Source: Protula sp. h YS-2021
Lineage: Eukaryota > Annelida > Polychaeta > Sabellida > Serpulidae
Reading direction: 5' to 3'
NCBI GenBank assembly: GCA_949752745.1
Contig: OX457024.1
Span: forward strand, 49,046,490-49,110,489
DNA: 64,000 nt
Shown: positions 14,800-27,169 of the stretch, one piece after another
How positions within the stretch are numbered: position 1 is the first letter of the stretch
Layout: every line of letters starts with the position of its first letter
The notes under the pieces: model-generated
Told to the model about the DNA's origin: nothing
The model's input: the letters and a program-made list of their open reading frames with translations, nothing else
Database searches by the model: none
Program-made: the position numbers and the translations under genes

Positions 14800-16540
14800 C
14801 GTTAGGCCTTACAGTATTTGAGAACATTAAACCGAGCGACATTTTGCCGAAATTGCCATCGGCAACATTTAACTGAGATTTATACATAGGAGGGGGATGG
14901 GGGGGGGGTAACTTTTCAACTGAATTTTTAACGAATTGCAGGCTTTATCTTTTTACTTATGGGTCAAATAAAACCGGGAAAAGGTGGGATAACAATGTGT
15001 AATTTTGGGTGAATTCTTTTTATCCTGTTAAGCCATAAATCACGCAAGCACCTCTTTCAATTAACTATTTTTTTTTTAATTATCCTTGTATCGAATTGCT
15101 CGATTTCAAAGATGTATTATTCCACTAATTGTCCAATTTCAAATCTTTGTAGTTCCATTAAGCGGAAAAGTGATCATGTGCCGGAGATGGCATTTAAAAG
15201 CTGTGCAATTGCAATATTCATTGGATGCTATTGACAGATGCAATAAACGTAAGACGCTAAGTTACACAGTATTTCATTGATTTGGATATCAATCGCGCGA
15301 AATGGTAGCAAGATCACGGGATAAGGAGGACCTATTTATCAAAGGCGAAATATTAAACACACATGGCAAAATTCATGGAGATCAATGAAGAAAACATCAA
15401 AATCACTTTTTACCATATTCAGAACTTGTTTGGGTTAGAAAACTATTTCAATAACATCCTCAAAAAAAATTTCCTACACCCTGATAAAGGCGTTAAAGGC
15501 CCAAACCGTAGAATGGGACGGAGGGTAGAATGAGACATTAGACGCAGATAGGCTGAAACCTGCTTTACTCATTTTACTATTAGATATCCTAAGTTCCACA
15601 TACTTCGGAAAGTGTATCTCATAATGTTGTAACATTATTGAAAGTATCATTTGTTGTTCAAGAGAAAAGTTAATAAAACCAGCCAGATTGATCAGCTGTT
15701 TATTTGTTGACATCGCCATCTTGGTTCATGTTCAATCCGACATTTTATGTCCCAATCTTGTCTACTGTTTACCTTAGAAACACAATTTATACTTTTGTGT
15801 AGTTCATTGTCCGTATACTGGGAAGTTGCTGTGTTTTGTATTAGCAATGTTTGGTTAGACCTCTTCTGTCGGTGGTATATATTTGTTCACGCGTAAGTTG
15901 AGGGATATTTCTCTAAAATCGTTAAAAACCCATAATTTTGTCCCAATTACTGTCTCGTCCTTGTACCCATTACACCACGTACCAGTGTTTCTTTACGTTT
16001 TATCTCCACTAGGATCCTGCAAATTTCCACCAGCGAGCATACGAGGAAGCGGAGATAGAAATGGTTACAGCAGATCGTAATTGGTGACAACAAAATATTC
16101 AATTCTGACAAAACTTAATTGGCCAGATGCAAATTTGGCGACCTTTTATACTGAAACATTCCTTATTTTGCAAAATTTGACAAATAAAAACTGTTTTCAG
16201 TCACGGAAGATGGTCTTTTCAATTTCACCAATTTGGATCAACTGTAGCCATTCGTTCTCCTCCCCCTTGTACGCAGCCGAGACCGTGAATTTTCCCACAA
16301 CAAGCCTAATAACACTTCGGGTGTTTCGAATAAAATGCGCGGAAACCAGCTACAAAAGTGAAAGAATTGATAAAAAAGATATAAATTAAAATCAGCTCAT
16401 ACTGTGAACATAAAAGAAATTTAAACCTAAAACCAGCTAATAATACATTTCATAAATTTTTAAAATAAGCCAAATCACATTTTGGGTGTTTCGAAGAAAA
16501 TGCACAAGAATTTTGAATTTCGTCTGCGAGGGAACCGGGT
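14800..16540. other. Upstream region of TRMT61A, no further coding exon recognised
   Basis: On the minus strand CAAGATGGCGATG lies at about 15712-15724. This is a YY1-type/housekeeping start-site motif and is a candidate for the first, mostly non-coding TRMT61A exon about 1 kb upstream of the coding start. No donor could be fixed. The rest is unremarkable AT-rich sequence. Confidence 0.35.
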
Positions 16541-16547
16541 AAAAAAA

Positions 16548-17030
16548 TTCAAGATTCAAAGATTTTATTTCCAAAATAGCAATATTTACAATTCAGCAAA
16601 CTAATATACAATTTGATATGATAAACAAGCTACAATTGGAAAAGGTAGACCGAAAAAGTTTTCACTTATGAGGAAAGCCGACCTATTTAATTTAATACTT
16701 AAGCATAGTAAAACTAGAATAACCATACCAGACATTATACATAAGTAATTAACAAAGATTTTTGTACGACTCCAAAATGAATTTTTTATAGCTACTCTTA
16801 TAAATATTGAATGATTTACAGTTCCGCAAATTTTCATTAAGATTGTTCCACAATTTGACTCCAATTGAAGATAAGCAAAATGACTTAAGTTTTGTTCTTT
16901 TGAACCTGACAATAAATTTTCCTGCTTGCCTTGTTGTTCTAACATTAATGTCAAATAACGCGTTGATTCTTATGGGCAGTAATTTATGCTTAGCTTTAAA
17001 CATAACATTACAAATGTAAAAACAGCTCAT
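16548..17030 (-). pseudogene. Non-LTR retrotransposon, 5'-truncated 3' end
   Basis: The minus-strand frame contains LLPIRINALFDIN, RTTRQAGKF and GVKLWNNLNENLRNCKSF, the conserved C-terminal tail of Jockey/CR1/RTE-type ORF2. About 140 bp further on it ends with AATAAAATCTTTGAATCTTG, the polyA-signal plus short-repeat tail usual for such elements. It is a typical 5'-truncated insertion. Confidence 0.8.
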
Positions 17031-17039
17031 AATTAATCG

Positions 17040-18130
17040 GAATATAAAAGAAACTAAAATTTTAAACTATTTGGTAAAACTTTTAATAAATTCTTAAAAT
17101 ACGGTAGCATACGGGTAGTTGAAAACCCCCGATTGCTCTTTGGTGCAAGAGAAATTTGATATTAGGCGAAATCTCTCCATTACCTCTTTCATTTTTGTCC
17201 GGTTAATTTTATTCGAAACGCATAATTTTTGCGCATTTTTATTGGGAATACCCAAAGTTTGATTTGGCTTATCGACGCACTGTAGCTGTGACAGATTTGT
17301 AGCGTGTTTCCTTTATTATCGCTCATTGGTAACGTTCTTCTTAACGCTACAGGGTTAATAATCTATATGCCAGATGCTTACCTCATTTATTTAACAGCCT
17401 TTTCTGTAATCCTATGGTATGAACTGAAAAACAAGGACATTTAAAAGTGTTGTACAAGTGAACAAGTGACAGTTCGTTGTTATAAAACAGCTGACCTCTG
17501 AGTGGATCGACATGTTATGTATCGTTGTTGTTCAACAGCCAACCTCTTGGGCGGTTAGGTCTGTTAAAGCTAGACCGGCAAGCGTCGTTAATTAACTAAT
17601 AACGACGTTAATAAACGTCGTTAATAAATTAATAAACTACTCTCGAGTGGCTTGTGGGAACCAATTTATGTTAAAGCCTCTATTATTTTGGGCATAACTA
17701 TTTACCGGTCTAATAACTGGCTCTAGAACAGCTGTTATAGCTACCCAGTTATAACTGACATTAACCGATTTTACTTCCGGTTAAGAACTTAGCCTCACGT
17801 GACATCACATGGCATTGTAAACAAAAGAAAACAAACATTTCTTGACACCTTTAAAAAGTTACTTTTAATGTAAGTGTAACAACAGGAGAGAAACGTTAAG
17901 GAACTGTGTACATACCAAGTTTATGTTTATATAGTGGTTCGAGCACTAAATTTTTGATATAAGGTACCAAATTACCCTTTCAGGGGCATAACTCATTTGA
18001 AAACACATGCACTAAAAATGGTCGGGTTAACCTGTTCTTTCACAAGCGCAACTAAAATCAGATTCGGATGTTTTGGTTCTTCTGGTTCGGTCTAAATGTA
18101 ACTCCAAAAACAATACACGACTTTAAGGAT
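17040..18130. other. Intergenic stretch, no gene seen
   Basis: A small palindromic patch (AACGACGTTAATAAACGTCG around 17600) is the only structure noted. Confidence 0.5.
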
Positions 18131-18139
18131 AACACCTTT

Positions 18140-18425
18140 TTACTAAGCAGACCCACTGGGGATTCCGCGAAAATATTACTCATAAAAGAACGGAAATTCT
18201 TTTTAAAGTATACATCCGGTCTGTGTTTATACATAAAAGGTATATCTCACCAGAGCTCAACTGTTTTGATGCAATGGTTATGTATAAATACGAAGCGGAT
18301 GGATATCTAGCCTTTGTACTTCGCGGACCCGCTGGGATTCCGCATGAATAGTACTCATAAAGTGAGAACTGCTTTGCAACTATCCCTCCGCTCTGTTTAT
18401 ACACAACAGATGGATCTCTCAGGGG
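18140..18425. repeat. Two tandem copies of a unit of about 175 bp
   Basis: The first copy begins near 18145 (GACCCACTGGGGATTCCGC) and the second near 18325 (GACCCGCTGGGATTCCGC). Both continue through TACTCATAAA and CTGTTTATACA to ATCTC. Confidence 0.75.
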
Positions 18426-19179
18426 TCATCTTTTTTCGGTTGCAGTCCCTACTGTCAACGGTTTAAACGCACACATAACGGAAAGATAAATATGATCTGA
18501 ATAGCCCCACCTACTATAATCGGCGGGGCTTAAAATAACAAACGCCTGAGCCGCATTAGTGTGACCACTGATTATAAGATACCCATCTGTTATGTAAAAT
18601 CTGTAGAGAATCTATTTTCAACTACACATGCACAGTGAGACTGAGTAGTACGGGAACGACATTTCTGGACGCTGCCCCCAGCTGCCCCCAGCCCCTCTGG
18701 GCGATAAATTGTGATTATGGGATAATTTTATGTTTCAGACAATTCTGGTCATTTTTCATTTTCGGACACCCCCCTCCCCGGGCGATAATAGTGATTTGGT
18801 GGCCAAGCGGAAAACTGTGTTTATTTTGGCGCTCTTCACTGTGAGCTGTATGTGAAGTGATGCTGGGAAGTTGGTGCGGTGCACTTGTGTAGGGCTGTCA
18901 GTCATTCTACGTATTCTTTTTCCTCGGGATCGTTCTGTTCACATTTTCCGGGCTTTGCACGGTAACCAGCCATACTTCGTAGCCACTTCCTTTTCCGGAA
19001 TGGCTTTTGCATAAACCAGTCAGGAAAAACTTTACAACGAAAATCTTTGGATATCTTATCGCTTACAGTGTGAAAGTTTACAAACGAACTCAAGTTTATT
19101 TTGTTTAACAAGGCAACGATGTAGGATATTGAAAATAAGTCAATATCCGCTCCACAACAAGAGAGGGGCGAAAAAGACC

Positions 19180-19722
19180 ATGGGGCTAGCAATTCGCGTG
19201 CGGGTCCTCCCCCCCCCCCCCCCGAGGTTGGGGAAAAAGGGAAGCCAGGTCACTGCTGCCAGTCATAGCAATCTAGACAAGCGTAAATGGTCCCCTAAGA
19301 AGCGTTCGAAGAACCGCAAACGCTCCAGATTTGTTACTTCGGACTCTAGTTCTGATTCCTCCGACTCGGGAAGTGATTCTTCCGGTACCAGCAGCAGTGA
19401 GGATAATGATAGTGATTCGAGCGGGGAAGAGGTTGACTATGAGCAGTTTGACTCAACCGAGAACTCCAAACCAAACACCTTACCGTCGAATTTGGGCAAA
19501 TTTGTTTCAAAGTTCTTTCCGAAGTATGCGAAATCGGAAGACATGAAGAAAGTCAAAGACGAGTGTTCGGTGCCGGAGTGTAAAGCGTTTGTTATCCCCA
19601 AGCTTAGTGAAGACTGGGAAGAAACGTTGGAGGGGAAGGATGTAAAATCCATTGTTTTTCAGGACCGGGCACTGGAAAATATTCAAAGAACTTTAATAAC
19701 GGCCATGGGCTCTGGAAGTTAA
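19180..19722 (+). pseudogene. DIRS gag-like ORF, N-terminal part
   Basis: It starts MGLAIRVRV, then a poly-Pro patch from a C14 run, then a basic KRKWSPKKRSKNRKR stretch and a Ser/Asp-rich tract (SDSSDSGSDSSG). The C-terminal part, SKFFPKYAKSEDMKK, is a DIRS gag-like context. It ends prematurely at 19720; continuing frames follow (19762-20106 and 19949-20506). Confidence 0.6.
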
Positions 19723-19761
19723 TCGACCATGTTATGAAACACGGTCCGAGCGAAGAGCTGG

Positions 19762-20110
19762 ATGTTAGAGAAGGGGGTCATTTGTCTGGAGCTGGCCAAT
19801 GCTTACTTGAATTACTATCGTGGGCTGCCTATCGTGAATAAGCTAATGGACAACCCCAAGGAGGTTCAAAAGTTTTTAAAGAGACACTCAGCAAAGCTGA
19901 GGGGAAAGTGTTTACTGGGCATCAAGTTCCAGAGAATCATAAAAAGCGGTGCGAAAGAAAGAGGACGCCAGGGAGTTGAAGAGATCCTTGGTGTTGGACA
20001 AGAAGCCCTTTCCGGATTGGCCCTTATCTGGTGCCTATGGTGGGGCCCGCAAGAGAAGTCCAGTACAAGGCTTGTACGAAACCGGCAGGAGGTACCTCAA
20101 ACTTAGTAAA
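19762..20110 (+). pseudogene. DIRS gag-like ORF, continuation
   Basis: LANAYLNYYRGLPIVNKL and PKEVQKFLKRHS resemble the conserved C-terminal half of DIRS gag. A frameshift near 19950-20000 moves the frame to the overlapping segment with DKKPFPDWPLSGAYGGARKR. Confidence 0.55.
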
Positions 20111-20381
20111 GGACGAGATAGTCAAGGAGTTACTACCTGTAGTCAAGACCCTAAAAATTTCTACAGTTCTCAGGGGAAAATAGGGGAAAAGAAAAATCAA
20201 ACTCCTATTTTTTTACAGTTTCAGATGGTAAACGAAGAGAGACTTGAACACATAAGAATAAGGAAACCTGTAGAAAATCTGGGCTTAGAGACTCTAACAC
20301 CCGTCCTAAGGGCACAACGGTTAGGGGGGAGGCTGAAACTGTTTCGCAACAATTTGGAAAAATTCATTCACAATAGACCCG

Positions 20382-21123
20382 GTGATTTTATCTTACGTTT
20401 CAGGTGTAAGGCTAGAATTCGAAACCATACCGGTTCAAACAAGGGAGCCCCACTGTCCAAGGTTCAGCAGGATAGAAAGGGAAAACATTCAAAGACAGGT
20501 CGATGAAATGCTGGCAAAAGGGGTAAGAGAGGTGATCCAGATAACAGCAGATCGATTTCTCGGGGCATCTTTTTCTCAGACCGAAGGAAAGTGGGGGAAG
20601 GGGGGTATAGATCAGTATTCAGTCTGAGACCCCTGAACAAATTCATAAGATACCGAGATTTCAAGATGGAAACGATGAACGATTTGATAGACATGATAAG
20701 ACCGAACGATTTCATGGTGAAGCTCGATTTGAAGGATGCATACTTCACAGTCCCAATACACGAAATCCATCAGAAATACTTAAAGTTCAAGTGGAAAAGG
20801 AAGCTCTACAAATTTCTAGCAATGGCATTCTTTCTGGGTCCAGCCCCTCGTATCTTCACAATGATCCTGAAACCATTGTCAGTTCTTGTCGGAGAATGGG
20901 GATACGCTAAATAATATTCTTTGACTACCTAATATTGTTCAGTCAGGACCCGAAAGAGCTAGAGAGGGATCTGAAGTCGGTGATTTTCATCCTGGAAAAT
21001 CTGGGTTTCCCCATAAATTGGGAAAAGTCAAGTATAAATCTGGTTCAGATAATCGAGTATTTGGGGTTTCTCGTAGATTCACAACGAATGAAGATATCCT
21101 TGCCTGAGGACAGAATGAAATAG
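20382..21123 (+). pseudogene. DIRS reverse transcriptase
   Basis: Conserved RT blocks are visible: RQVDEMLAKGV, FSLRPLNKFI, VKLDLKDAYFTVPIHE, KYLKFKW and GPAPRIFTMILKP. The catalytic YLDD block reads FFDYLILFSQDP, so one of the two aspartates is gone, and a stop and frameshift lie just before it (about 20910). GFPINWEKSSI and IIEYLGFLVDS follow. Confidence 0.85.
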
Positions 21124-21179
21124 GTTATACATGATTGTCGGGACGTGTTGTCCGAAAAGACAATAACAGTCAGGAAACT

Positions 21180-21809
21180 TGTGAGTTTGATAGGGAAACT
21201 TACATCCTGCATGCTTGCGGCAGTCCCAGCCCCCTTCCATTATCGGCACCTGCAGATGCAGAGCGCTCGGGATCTGCTGGGGAGGGGGTGCAAAATTACA
21301 AGAATATGGTCAATTTGAACGAGGAGAGCAGGCAGGAGATAAATTGGTGGACAAATTCTCTAAAAACAATCAATGGGAGGTCTTTAACAATGAAAGAGCA
21401 GGAAATAGTAATAACGAGCGATGCATCAAATACGGGCTGGGGATGGGGGGGGGGGGGCTGATCGGGACGGAACCAAATAAAAGGGGTGTGGACAGCGACA
21501 AAACAAGGTTGGCACATAAACGCCAAAGAATTGAAAGCGGGACTTATATCAATCAAAACGTTTACGAGGGACATGGCGAACACTCATATTACTCTAAATA
21601 TGGACAATATTACTTCCGTAGCTCAGATAAACAAAAAGTCCAGTCCTGCCTCAACTTTGCTGTTAAGTTTAGCAACAGAGCTGTGGGAGTTTTGTCTAGT
21701 GAGGGGAAATCAGTTGACAGGGGTCTATTTTTCGGAGACCGAGAATCAGGTAGCAGACAAATTATCGAGAAACGGGAATGGCTGGATGCTAGACAGGACA
21801 ATATTCTAA
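21180..21809 (+). pseudogene. DIRS RNase H
   Basis: The domain is split over frames: SCMLAAVPAPFHYRHLQ, then ITSDASNTGWGW (first catalytic Asp), a G11 run that shifts the frame at about 21446, then INAKELKAGL (Glu), LNMDNITSV (Asp) and ENQVADKLSR (Asp). These are all four conserved acidic positions of DIRS RNase H, but they are not in one frame. Confidence 0.8.
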
Positions 21810-22333
21810 GATCTGTTTACAAGAAGGACGAACACACCTAATTAGAGAAATTTGTGAGTTGGAAGACGGACCCGGAAGCTATGGCGACGGACAGTTTTCA
21901 ACTGAATTCGAAGATTAAGGGGTATGCATTTCCTCCGTTTTGCCTGATAGGCAGAGTATTACACAAGGTCTGGAGGTAAAAAGCTACTTTTTTGCTAGTG
22001 ATACCGGTTTGGCCAGCTCAAACTTGGTATTCGCTATTCCTACAGTTGTTGGTGGGGACCCCAGTTTTGCTGCCGCCAATGAAGTAGCTACTCAGAACTC
22101 CGAAACTTCAACCTCACCTCATGATTGTTCAGAATTCGATGAGACTGGCAGTCTGAAAGGTATCCGGAGACGTGTCTCTCAGACAGGTTTTTCTAAGGAA
22201 GCAACGGGACAAATGGCTAGGGCTTACAACAGGCGCTTAAGAGTCCGCCTGGCGAAAAAGAGCAACTTGGCTCGCTCACGAGCGATTAATCCCTTTAGGG
22301 AACTTCCTAAGCATAGGGAACTTCCTAAGCACG

Positions 22334-23107
22334 ATGCATAGAGAAGGGAGGGTCTATAGTACCATCAATGGCTACAGATCGGATATTTCTGCCCTAGACC
22401 CTCCTATAGATAACCTTCCGGTAGGCAAAAATGCCGAAATTCGAGCGATAATGGCCGGTATTTTCAACCGCGACCTTCCAAAACCGAAATATTCTAGAGT
22501 TCGGGACGTTGAAAGGTTACTAGTGTATATACCGGCCATGGAGGCTATTTCAGGGCTCGTATTAAGGGATTTAGGGGTAAAATTGGCTATGTTGGTGGCT
22601 GTCACCACAACCAAAATGTCGTCTGATTTAAGTCTTTTAGACATACAGTACGTGGCTGATCAGGGGATAAAACATTGTTTTTATACGCGAGTTATCAAAA
22701 ACTAGAAGGATTGGTCAACCCTCCCCCCCCCCCAAGAGAGTGGAAATTTGCAGTTTTTTTTGGAAGACGAATTCTTAGATCCGTTAGCATGTTTGAACGA
22801 ATATCTGAGAGAATGCAGTCTGTTTTTGTCGTCCGTCAGCCCGTACAAACTGGTTAAGCCATACACAATTGCTGGCTGGCTCAAGCAGCTCCTAGGTAAA
22901 GCTGGAATTGACACCGACATGTGGACAACCCTCTCTATCCGGGGTGCTGGTACTTCAAAAGTGGGAGATTTGGGGGATTCAGTGGATTGCATTCTAAATA
23001 CAGCGTGCTGGAAAAAAGTGGGAGCTTTTAGAAATTTCTACAGGAAAACGGTAGAAAATAGTTCCGGGAGGGAAAAATTTGTTAAGTCTGTCTTATCAAA
23101 ATCGTAA
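22334..23107 (+). pseudogene. DIRS tyrosine recombinase
   Basis: The N-terminal half (YSTINGYRSDISAL, then KLAMLVAVTTTKMSSDL) and the C-terminal half (PYTIAGWLKQLLGKAGI, SIRGAGTSKVGDLG and FRNFYRK) are separated by a frameshift at a C11 run near 22722. Of the R-H-R-Y tetrad, the second Arg and the Tyr are present. The first Arg (TTTKMSSD) and the His (TLSIRGAG) are replaced. This is an inactive relative of the enzyme that integrates DIRS circles. Confidence 0.85.
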
Positions 23108-23125
23108 GAGAGCTTTGAACACGCA

Positions 23126-23265
23126 GTTATTAAATCTACACTGGTTTTCGACATAAAATTGGGAATTTAATAAGGAAACCGTGTAGATTTAATAACTCCC
23201 ACCTCACTGCCCTGGAATTAAGTTGAGGACAACTTTCGGGTGAAACGGTTTCCTTATAAAATCAA
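23126..23265. repeat. DIRS inverted repeat / internal complementary region
   Basis: TTATTAAATCTACAC (about 23128) is answered by GTGTAGATTTAATAA (about 23189), an inverted pair. A downstream string, ACGGTTTCCTTATAAAATCA (about 23247), recurs at 28634 next to another copy of TTATTAAATCTACAC. Confidence 0.75.
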
Positions 23266-23374
23266 TATAGTCTTTCAGTTAGAATCTGAGTGTTTGATAG
23301 ATATTTGCACATGATAAAACTGGAAGGTAGCTTTTAAAATGTCATAGGTGTGGTGTCAAACAGAGCATACATGC

Positions 23375-23497
23375 TGTTGTGTTTTTAATGAAATTAGTTC
23401 TCAAACACAGAAAATGAACTTCATTGTTTTGATGTTTATTACGAAGCTGGGAAAACACGTGGTGAGTGGATGCGGGACCATGTCAAAAGACACTACA
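23375..23497 (-). repeat. Gypsy LTR (3' LTR in element orientation)
   Basis: 123 bp, TG...CA ends, matching 28056-28189 apart from substitutions and a deletion near the end. Confidence 0.92.
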
Positions 23498-24638
23498 CTT
23501 TCGTCCCTCCTTAATTGAAAGCTCACCTATATTTATTAAATTTAGAACAAAAAAATAAAGAAATAACAACTGAATTTCTCTATTTTTTCTTACGCATAAC
23601 TTATTTTCTTTGCTACGGACTTATTTAGAGTACCTTTAATTTCTGCTATAACTAAAAACTTTAAAAAAAAAAGAAGAAATTCCATATTAAATTTCAAAAT
23701 TAGTTTGTGGAAAGAGAGAGAGGGAGAGGGAGAGGGGGGGGGCTTGTGCAATGTCAAGCGGCCTAACAATCATTAACTGTTCACCACGCTTAGAACATGC
23801 AGACAACAACAAAATATCTACAATCCCTTGATTATGCAAATATGACTGTCATTTGTAATTAATTACTTTATTAGTCGAGTCATAAAATTATCCACTACTT
23901 TTAATTCATGCTTTAGAGTCACGCGACCGCCATTGAAAAATATCTCTGGTCATTATGTTATGTTCATTTTTTCTGTTTATTCCGTTAAGTTCCAGCTTTT
24001 GACGTTTGATACCGGAATGCCAAATCTGTCCGGAGGTTTAGATTGTCGCCTTGATTGTCTTGGCGATTGCTGCGTGTGCTTTGTGACATGTTTAATAATT
24101 GTTGGTTGTGTTCTTTTCTCAGGGTCGCTCACTGGTTCTGCGGGCATGTTTGTCTTATCAACGGTGTTATCATGCTGTGTGTATTCTGGCTCCGTTGGTT
24201 CGATTATATCCTCACATCTTGATGGTGTTATTAATTGTTACCACTGTTCATTAGCTGATATGCGTTTCTGCGCCACATGCCGTTTTCACTCGTTTTAACG
24301 TGATACGACACCGGACCGGTGAGTTTTGTAATTACTCCAGATTGCCATTTCTGATCGCTAGCGCGGTGATCACGAGCAAGGACACTTTCACCAATTTTAA
24401 ATTCGTGCAGAAGAAAATTATATTTGTTTGATTTCTCCTGTTTACTGAAACCTTTTCTTGTAGACTCGGCCGTTAAAGATCGAACTTTGACCTGATCACT
24501 CTGTTGAAAAGCAACGGAGAAGCAGTCTCTCCGGTCGTTGTGTGTGTGGGAGGAGGGTAATACGTTACTTCATTAAGATGTAGTCCAGCTTGAACTGCAT
24601 GGTTTTCTTGTCTGATTTCATTGATTTTAGACCGTATT

Positions 24639-25019
24639 TCAGTGTCTGTATGAAGCGTTCCGCCAGTCCGTTATTTCTCGGAGAGTGGGGTGGCTGAACA
24701 AATGTGCTTTATACCCAGTCTGGCACATAAGTCGCTGAGAAGTGAAGGATGTAGGATGTATCACAATTGTCCTTGACACCCGAACCCCGAAGTTTTGCGA
24801 TGGTCGTTTCACTGTCTGTTGACGGTACCACTTCAACCTCAGGCCATTTGCTGAATACTTCAGCAACAATAGGAATAGTTTACCCCGAAACGGGCCTGCA
24901 TGATCAATATGCAGTCTATCCAATGTGACGTTCTGGGAGTTTTCATGGAAATAATTCGCTTTCTTTCGGCATTTTAATGTGCTGTACACAGCTCGGACAG
25001 TTTTTGCACATTTCTTCAA
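24639..25019 (-). pseudogene. Gypsy integrase remnant
   Basis: CRKKANYFHENSQNVTLDRL, then HIDHAGPFRGKLFLLLL, is the start of the integrase core with the first catalytic Asp. It then loses the frame, and PTLREITDW remains of the typical downstream block. Confidence 0.8.
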
Positions 25020-25415
25020 TCTTTTTATCTATGTTTTGACAATCCCCATGTGCCTGTAATTCAAATCAACCAGTATTTGTTTTTGTAGCTTGGGTGGAAA
25101 AATAACACAATATCCCCAAAAGAGGCATCCCTATGAGGTGCTTAGTTCTTCTCTCCGCCTATAATAGGTTTGGACAAAGGTGTAGACTTTGCTCAGAACA
25201 GGGCCTCGCTGTGTGTACTTTTTCACATCTGCACTTTTAATTTGACAGATTTCCGCAGAATCAGGCTTTTCGCCTTCTGTTGTTGGGAGTAAAAAATGTG
25301 TCAAAAATCACATTTTTGATTCTGTGAAGTGTTTCTGTACTGAATTGTATAATTCATTCCAGAGAGGAAGACCGCGTATCTTTGAAGGGGATTGCAGACA
25401 TCTGTGGCAGATTTT

Positions 25416-25604
25416 TTACAGATTAAAAATGCTCATGAGAGGCTTATTGTCTGTCACAATGTGAAATTTTATGCCAAACAGGTAGTGGATTAGTTTCATT
25501 GTCGCCCAAAATATTGCTGCCGCCTCGAGGTCAAGTTGAGAATGATTCTTCTCCGCTGGTTTGAGGGATATGGAGATAAACAAAAATCGGTTTATCCACC
25601 CCAT
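25416..25604 (-). pseudogene. Gypsy RNase H remnant
   Basis: SLKPAEKNHSQLDLEAAAIF and FHIVTDNKPLMSIFN are the central gypsy RNase H blocks, with the Glu and Asp of the active site. Confidence 0.85.
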
Positions 25605-25925
25605 TTTCTTGGTGACTTAACACCGCTGACAATCCAACGGGGCTTGCATCCGTTTGCAAGTACAACTCTTTCCGCGGATCGTAGTGAGTAAGCACCCGAT
25701 CAGATGCTATTTCGTGTTTGGCTATTTTAAAAGCGCGGTCATGCTATGCCGTCCACTGCCATTTTGCGCCCTTGTTCATTAGAGCGTGGAGGGGTCGCAG
25801 CTTGCTAGCAATATCCTGAAGAAATGTGTGATAGTAAGTCACCAGTCCTATCCACGACCGGAGTTCTTTGACGTTCTTGGGCTTTGGGGCTTTCAGTACT
25901 GCTTCCACCTTCTTGTTATCCTTTT

Positions 25926-26222
25926 TTAGTCCATTTGCAGAAATTTTCTGTCCACAGAATTCAATCGTTGGCTTAAAAATTCACATTTCTTTTTGTTAAC
26001 TTTTAGGCCAGATTTTTCTGAGCGTTGGAAGACGGCTTGGAGATTCTTTAGATGACTCTCGTCACTTTCCCCCGACACTATAATGTCGTTTAAAATGCAT
26101 TTTGTGAATGGTATGCCACGAAGAATTTCGTCCATTACTATCTGCCACTTTGCAGCGGCATCCGTTGTTCCGAATATCAACCTGTTGTATCGGTATAGGC
26201 CATGGGGCGTGGAGATGGTCAC
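25926..26222 (-). pseudogene. Gypsy reverse transcriptase remnant
   Basis: TPHGLYRYNRLIFGTTDAAA precedes ILNDIIVSG, the position of the family's YxDD motif, with the first Asp replaced by Asn. LKVNKKKCEFL follows. Further RT sequence upstream to about 26600 is broken. Confidence 0.85.
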
Positions 26223-26850
26223 ATATTTCTTGTAATCTTTGTGAATTTCGTAAGAAAGATATGCCAGTGTTATATCGATCTTACTGAAATTCTTCCCTCC
26301 CCCAAAAGAGGCAAATATCTCATCAATGATAGGGAGAAGATTTTCTGGCTCAATAACCCAATTAAGGGTGCATTTTAAATCGCCACAGATTCTGACTTCT
26401 ACCTTTCGTTTTAGGACAGGAACAATTGGCGTAGCCCATTCACTAAATTTTACTGGAGAGATAATGTCCTCATTCTCCAGCCTTTTTAGCTCTTTTTCTA
26501 CATTTCGCGCATTGCAAAGGGGACTTTCCTGGCTTTCATATAGATATGTTGAGTTCCGTCCTTTACAGCAAATTTTGCCGACGATCCCTTAAGTTTTCCG
26601 ATGCCTGGTTGAAAGATTGCTTGATGTCTATCAATCAGTGCTGTCACTCTGGAATCTTGTGATGCGTGTGTTGCAGTCTCGGGTGTGTCAATTTTCTTTG
26701 CTAGGTGCAGTGCGTTGATCTCGCTCCAATTAAGCTTGAGCTCTCTTAGCCAATCACGGCCAAGGAGCGCATTTCTGCCACAATCTACAACGTATAGCAG
26801 TAGTTACTTCTTGTGGTTGCCATGGATTTGAACATTGACCGTTAGTGTAT

Positions 26851-27087
26851 CTATGGGCTACATGGGCTCACCAGTAAACGCAAACTGGGTTTCAGTTTAC
26901 AGTCAACAGACTGTTTATTATACACATGTTTCGGCACTAGACTTATGGTACTCCCTGTGTCTAGCTCAAAGTCTATAGGCACCTTATTCACACGTGGCCG
27001 TACAACTATTTTGCCGGCATTCGTGATGGAGTTGATTTCAAGGCTAAGCACTCCTGAGTCATTTTCGCTTGACGTGTCTTGATCCAC
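26851..27087 (-). pseudogene. Gypsy aspartic protease remnant
   Basis: VPIDFELDTGSTISLVP carries the DTGS active-site motif of retroviral-type proteases. The frame closes shortly after. It lies between the gag knuckle and RT as expected. Confidence 0.85.
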
Positions 27088-27169
27088 TTGATGAACACGT
27101 GACTTTTGGCGTCGCTTTTCTTTGTTCTGTTCTTCTGGATGCTTCCTGGGCTTGTATTCACTGTGTTTG

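Larger units (their letters stand above)
19129..23265 (+). mobile_element. Decayed DIRS-type (tyrosine-recombinase) retrotransposon
   Basis: The order is gag-like, reverse transcriptase, RNase H and tyrosine recombinase, followed by a terminal/internal complementary region. That is the DIRS plan, without integrase or LTRs. Every module is frameshifted or interrupted. RT catalytic and recombinase residues are lost, so the copy is dead. The 5' end is not clear; the 3' inverted-repeat segment lies at 23126-23210. A gypsy element is inserted shortly afterwards, and sequence matching the DIRS end reappears at 28618-28650 beyond it. Confidence 0.85.

Noticed and set aside
18902..19192. 96-codon minus-strand frame (FRKRKWLRSMAGYRAKPGK region)
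   Set aside because: No recognised domain, no splice context, and it overlaps the probable 5' part of the DIRS element.
23933..24298. 121-codon plus-strand Cys/Ser-rich frame
   Set aside because: It lies antisense inside the minus-strand gypsy element, without a known domain.
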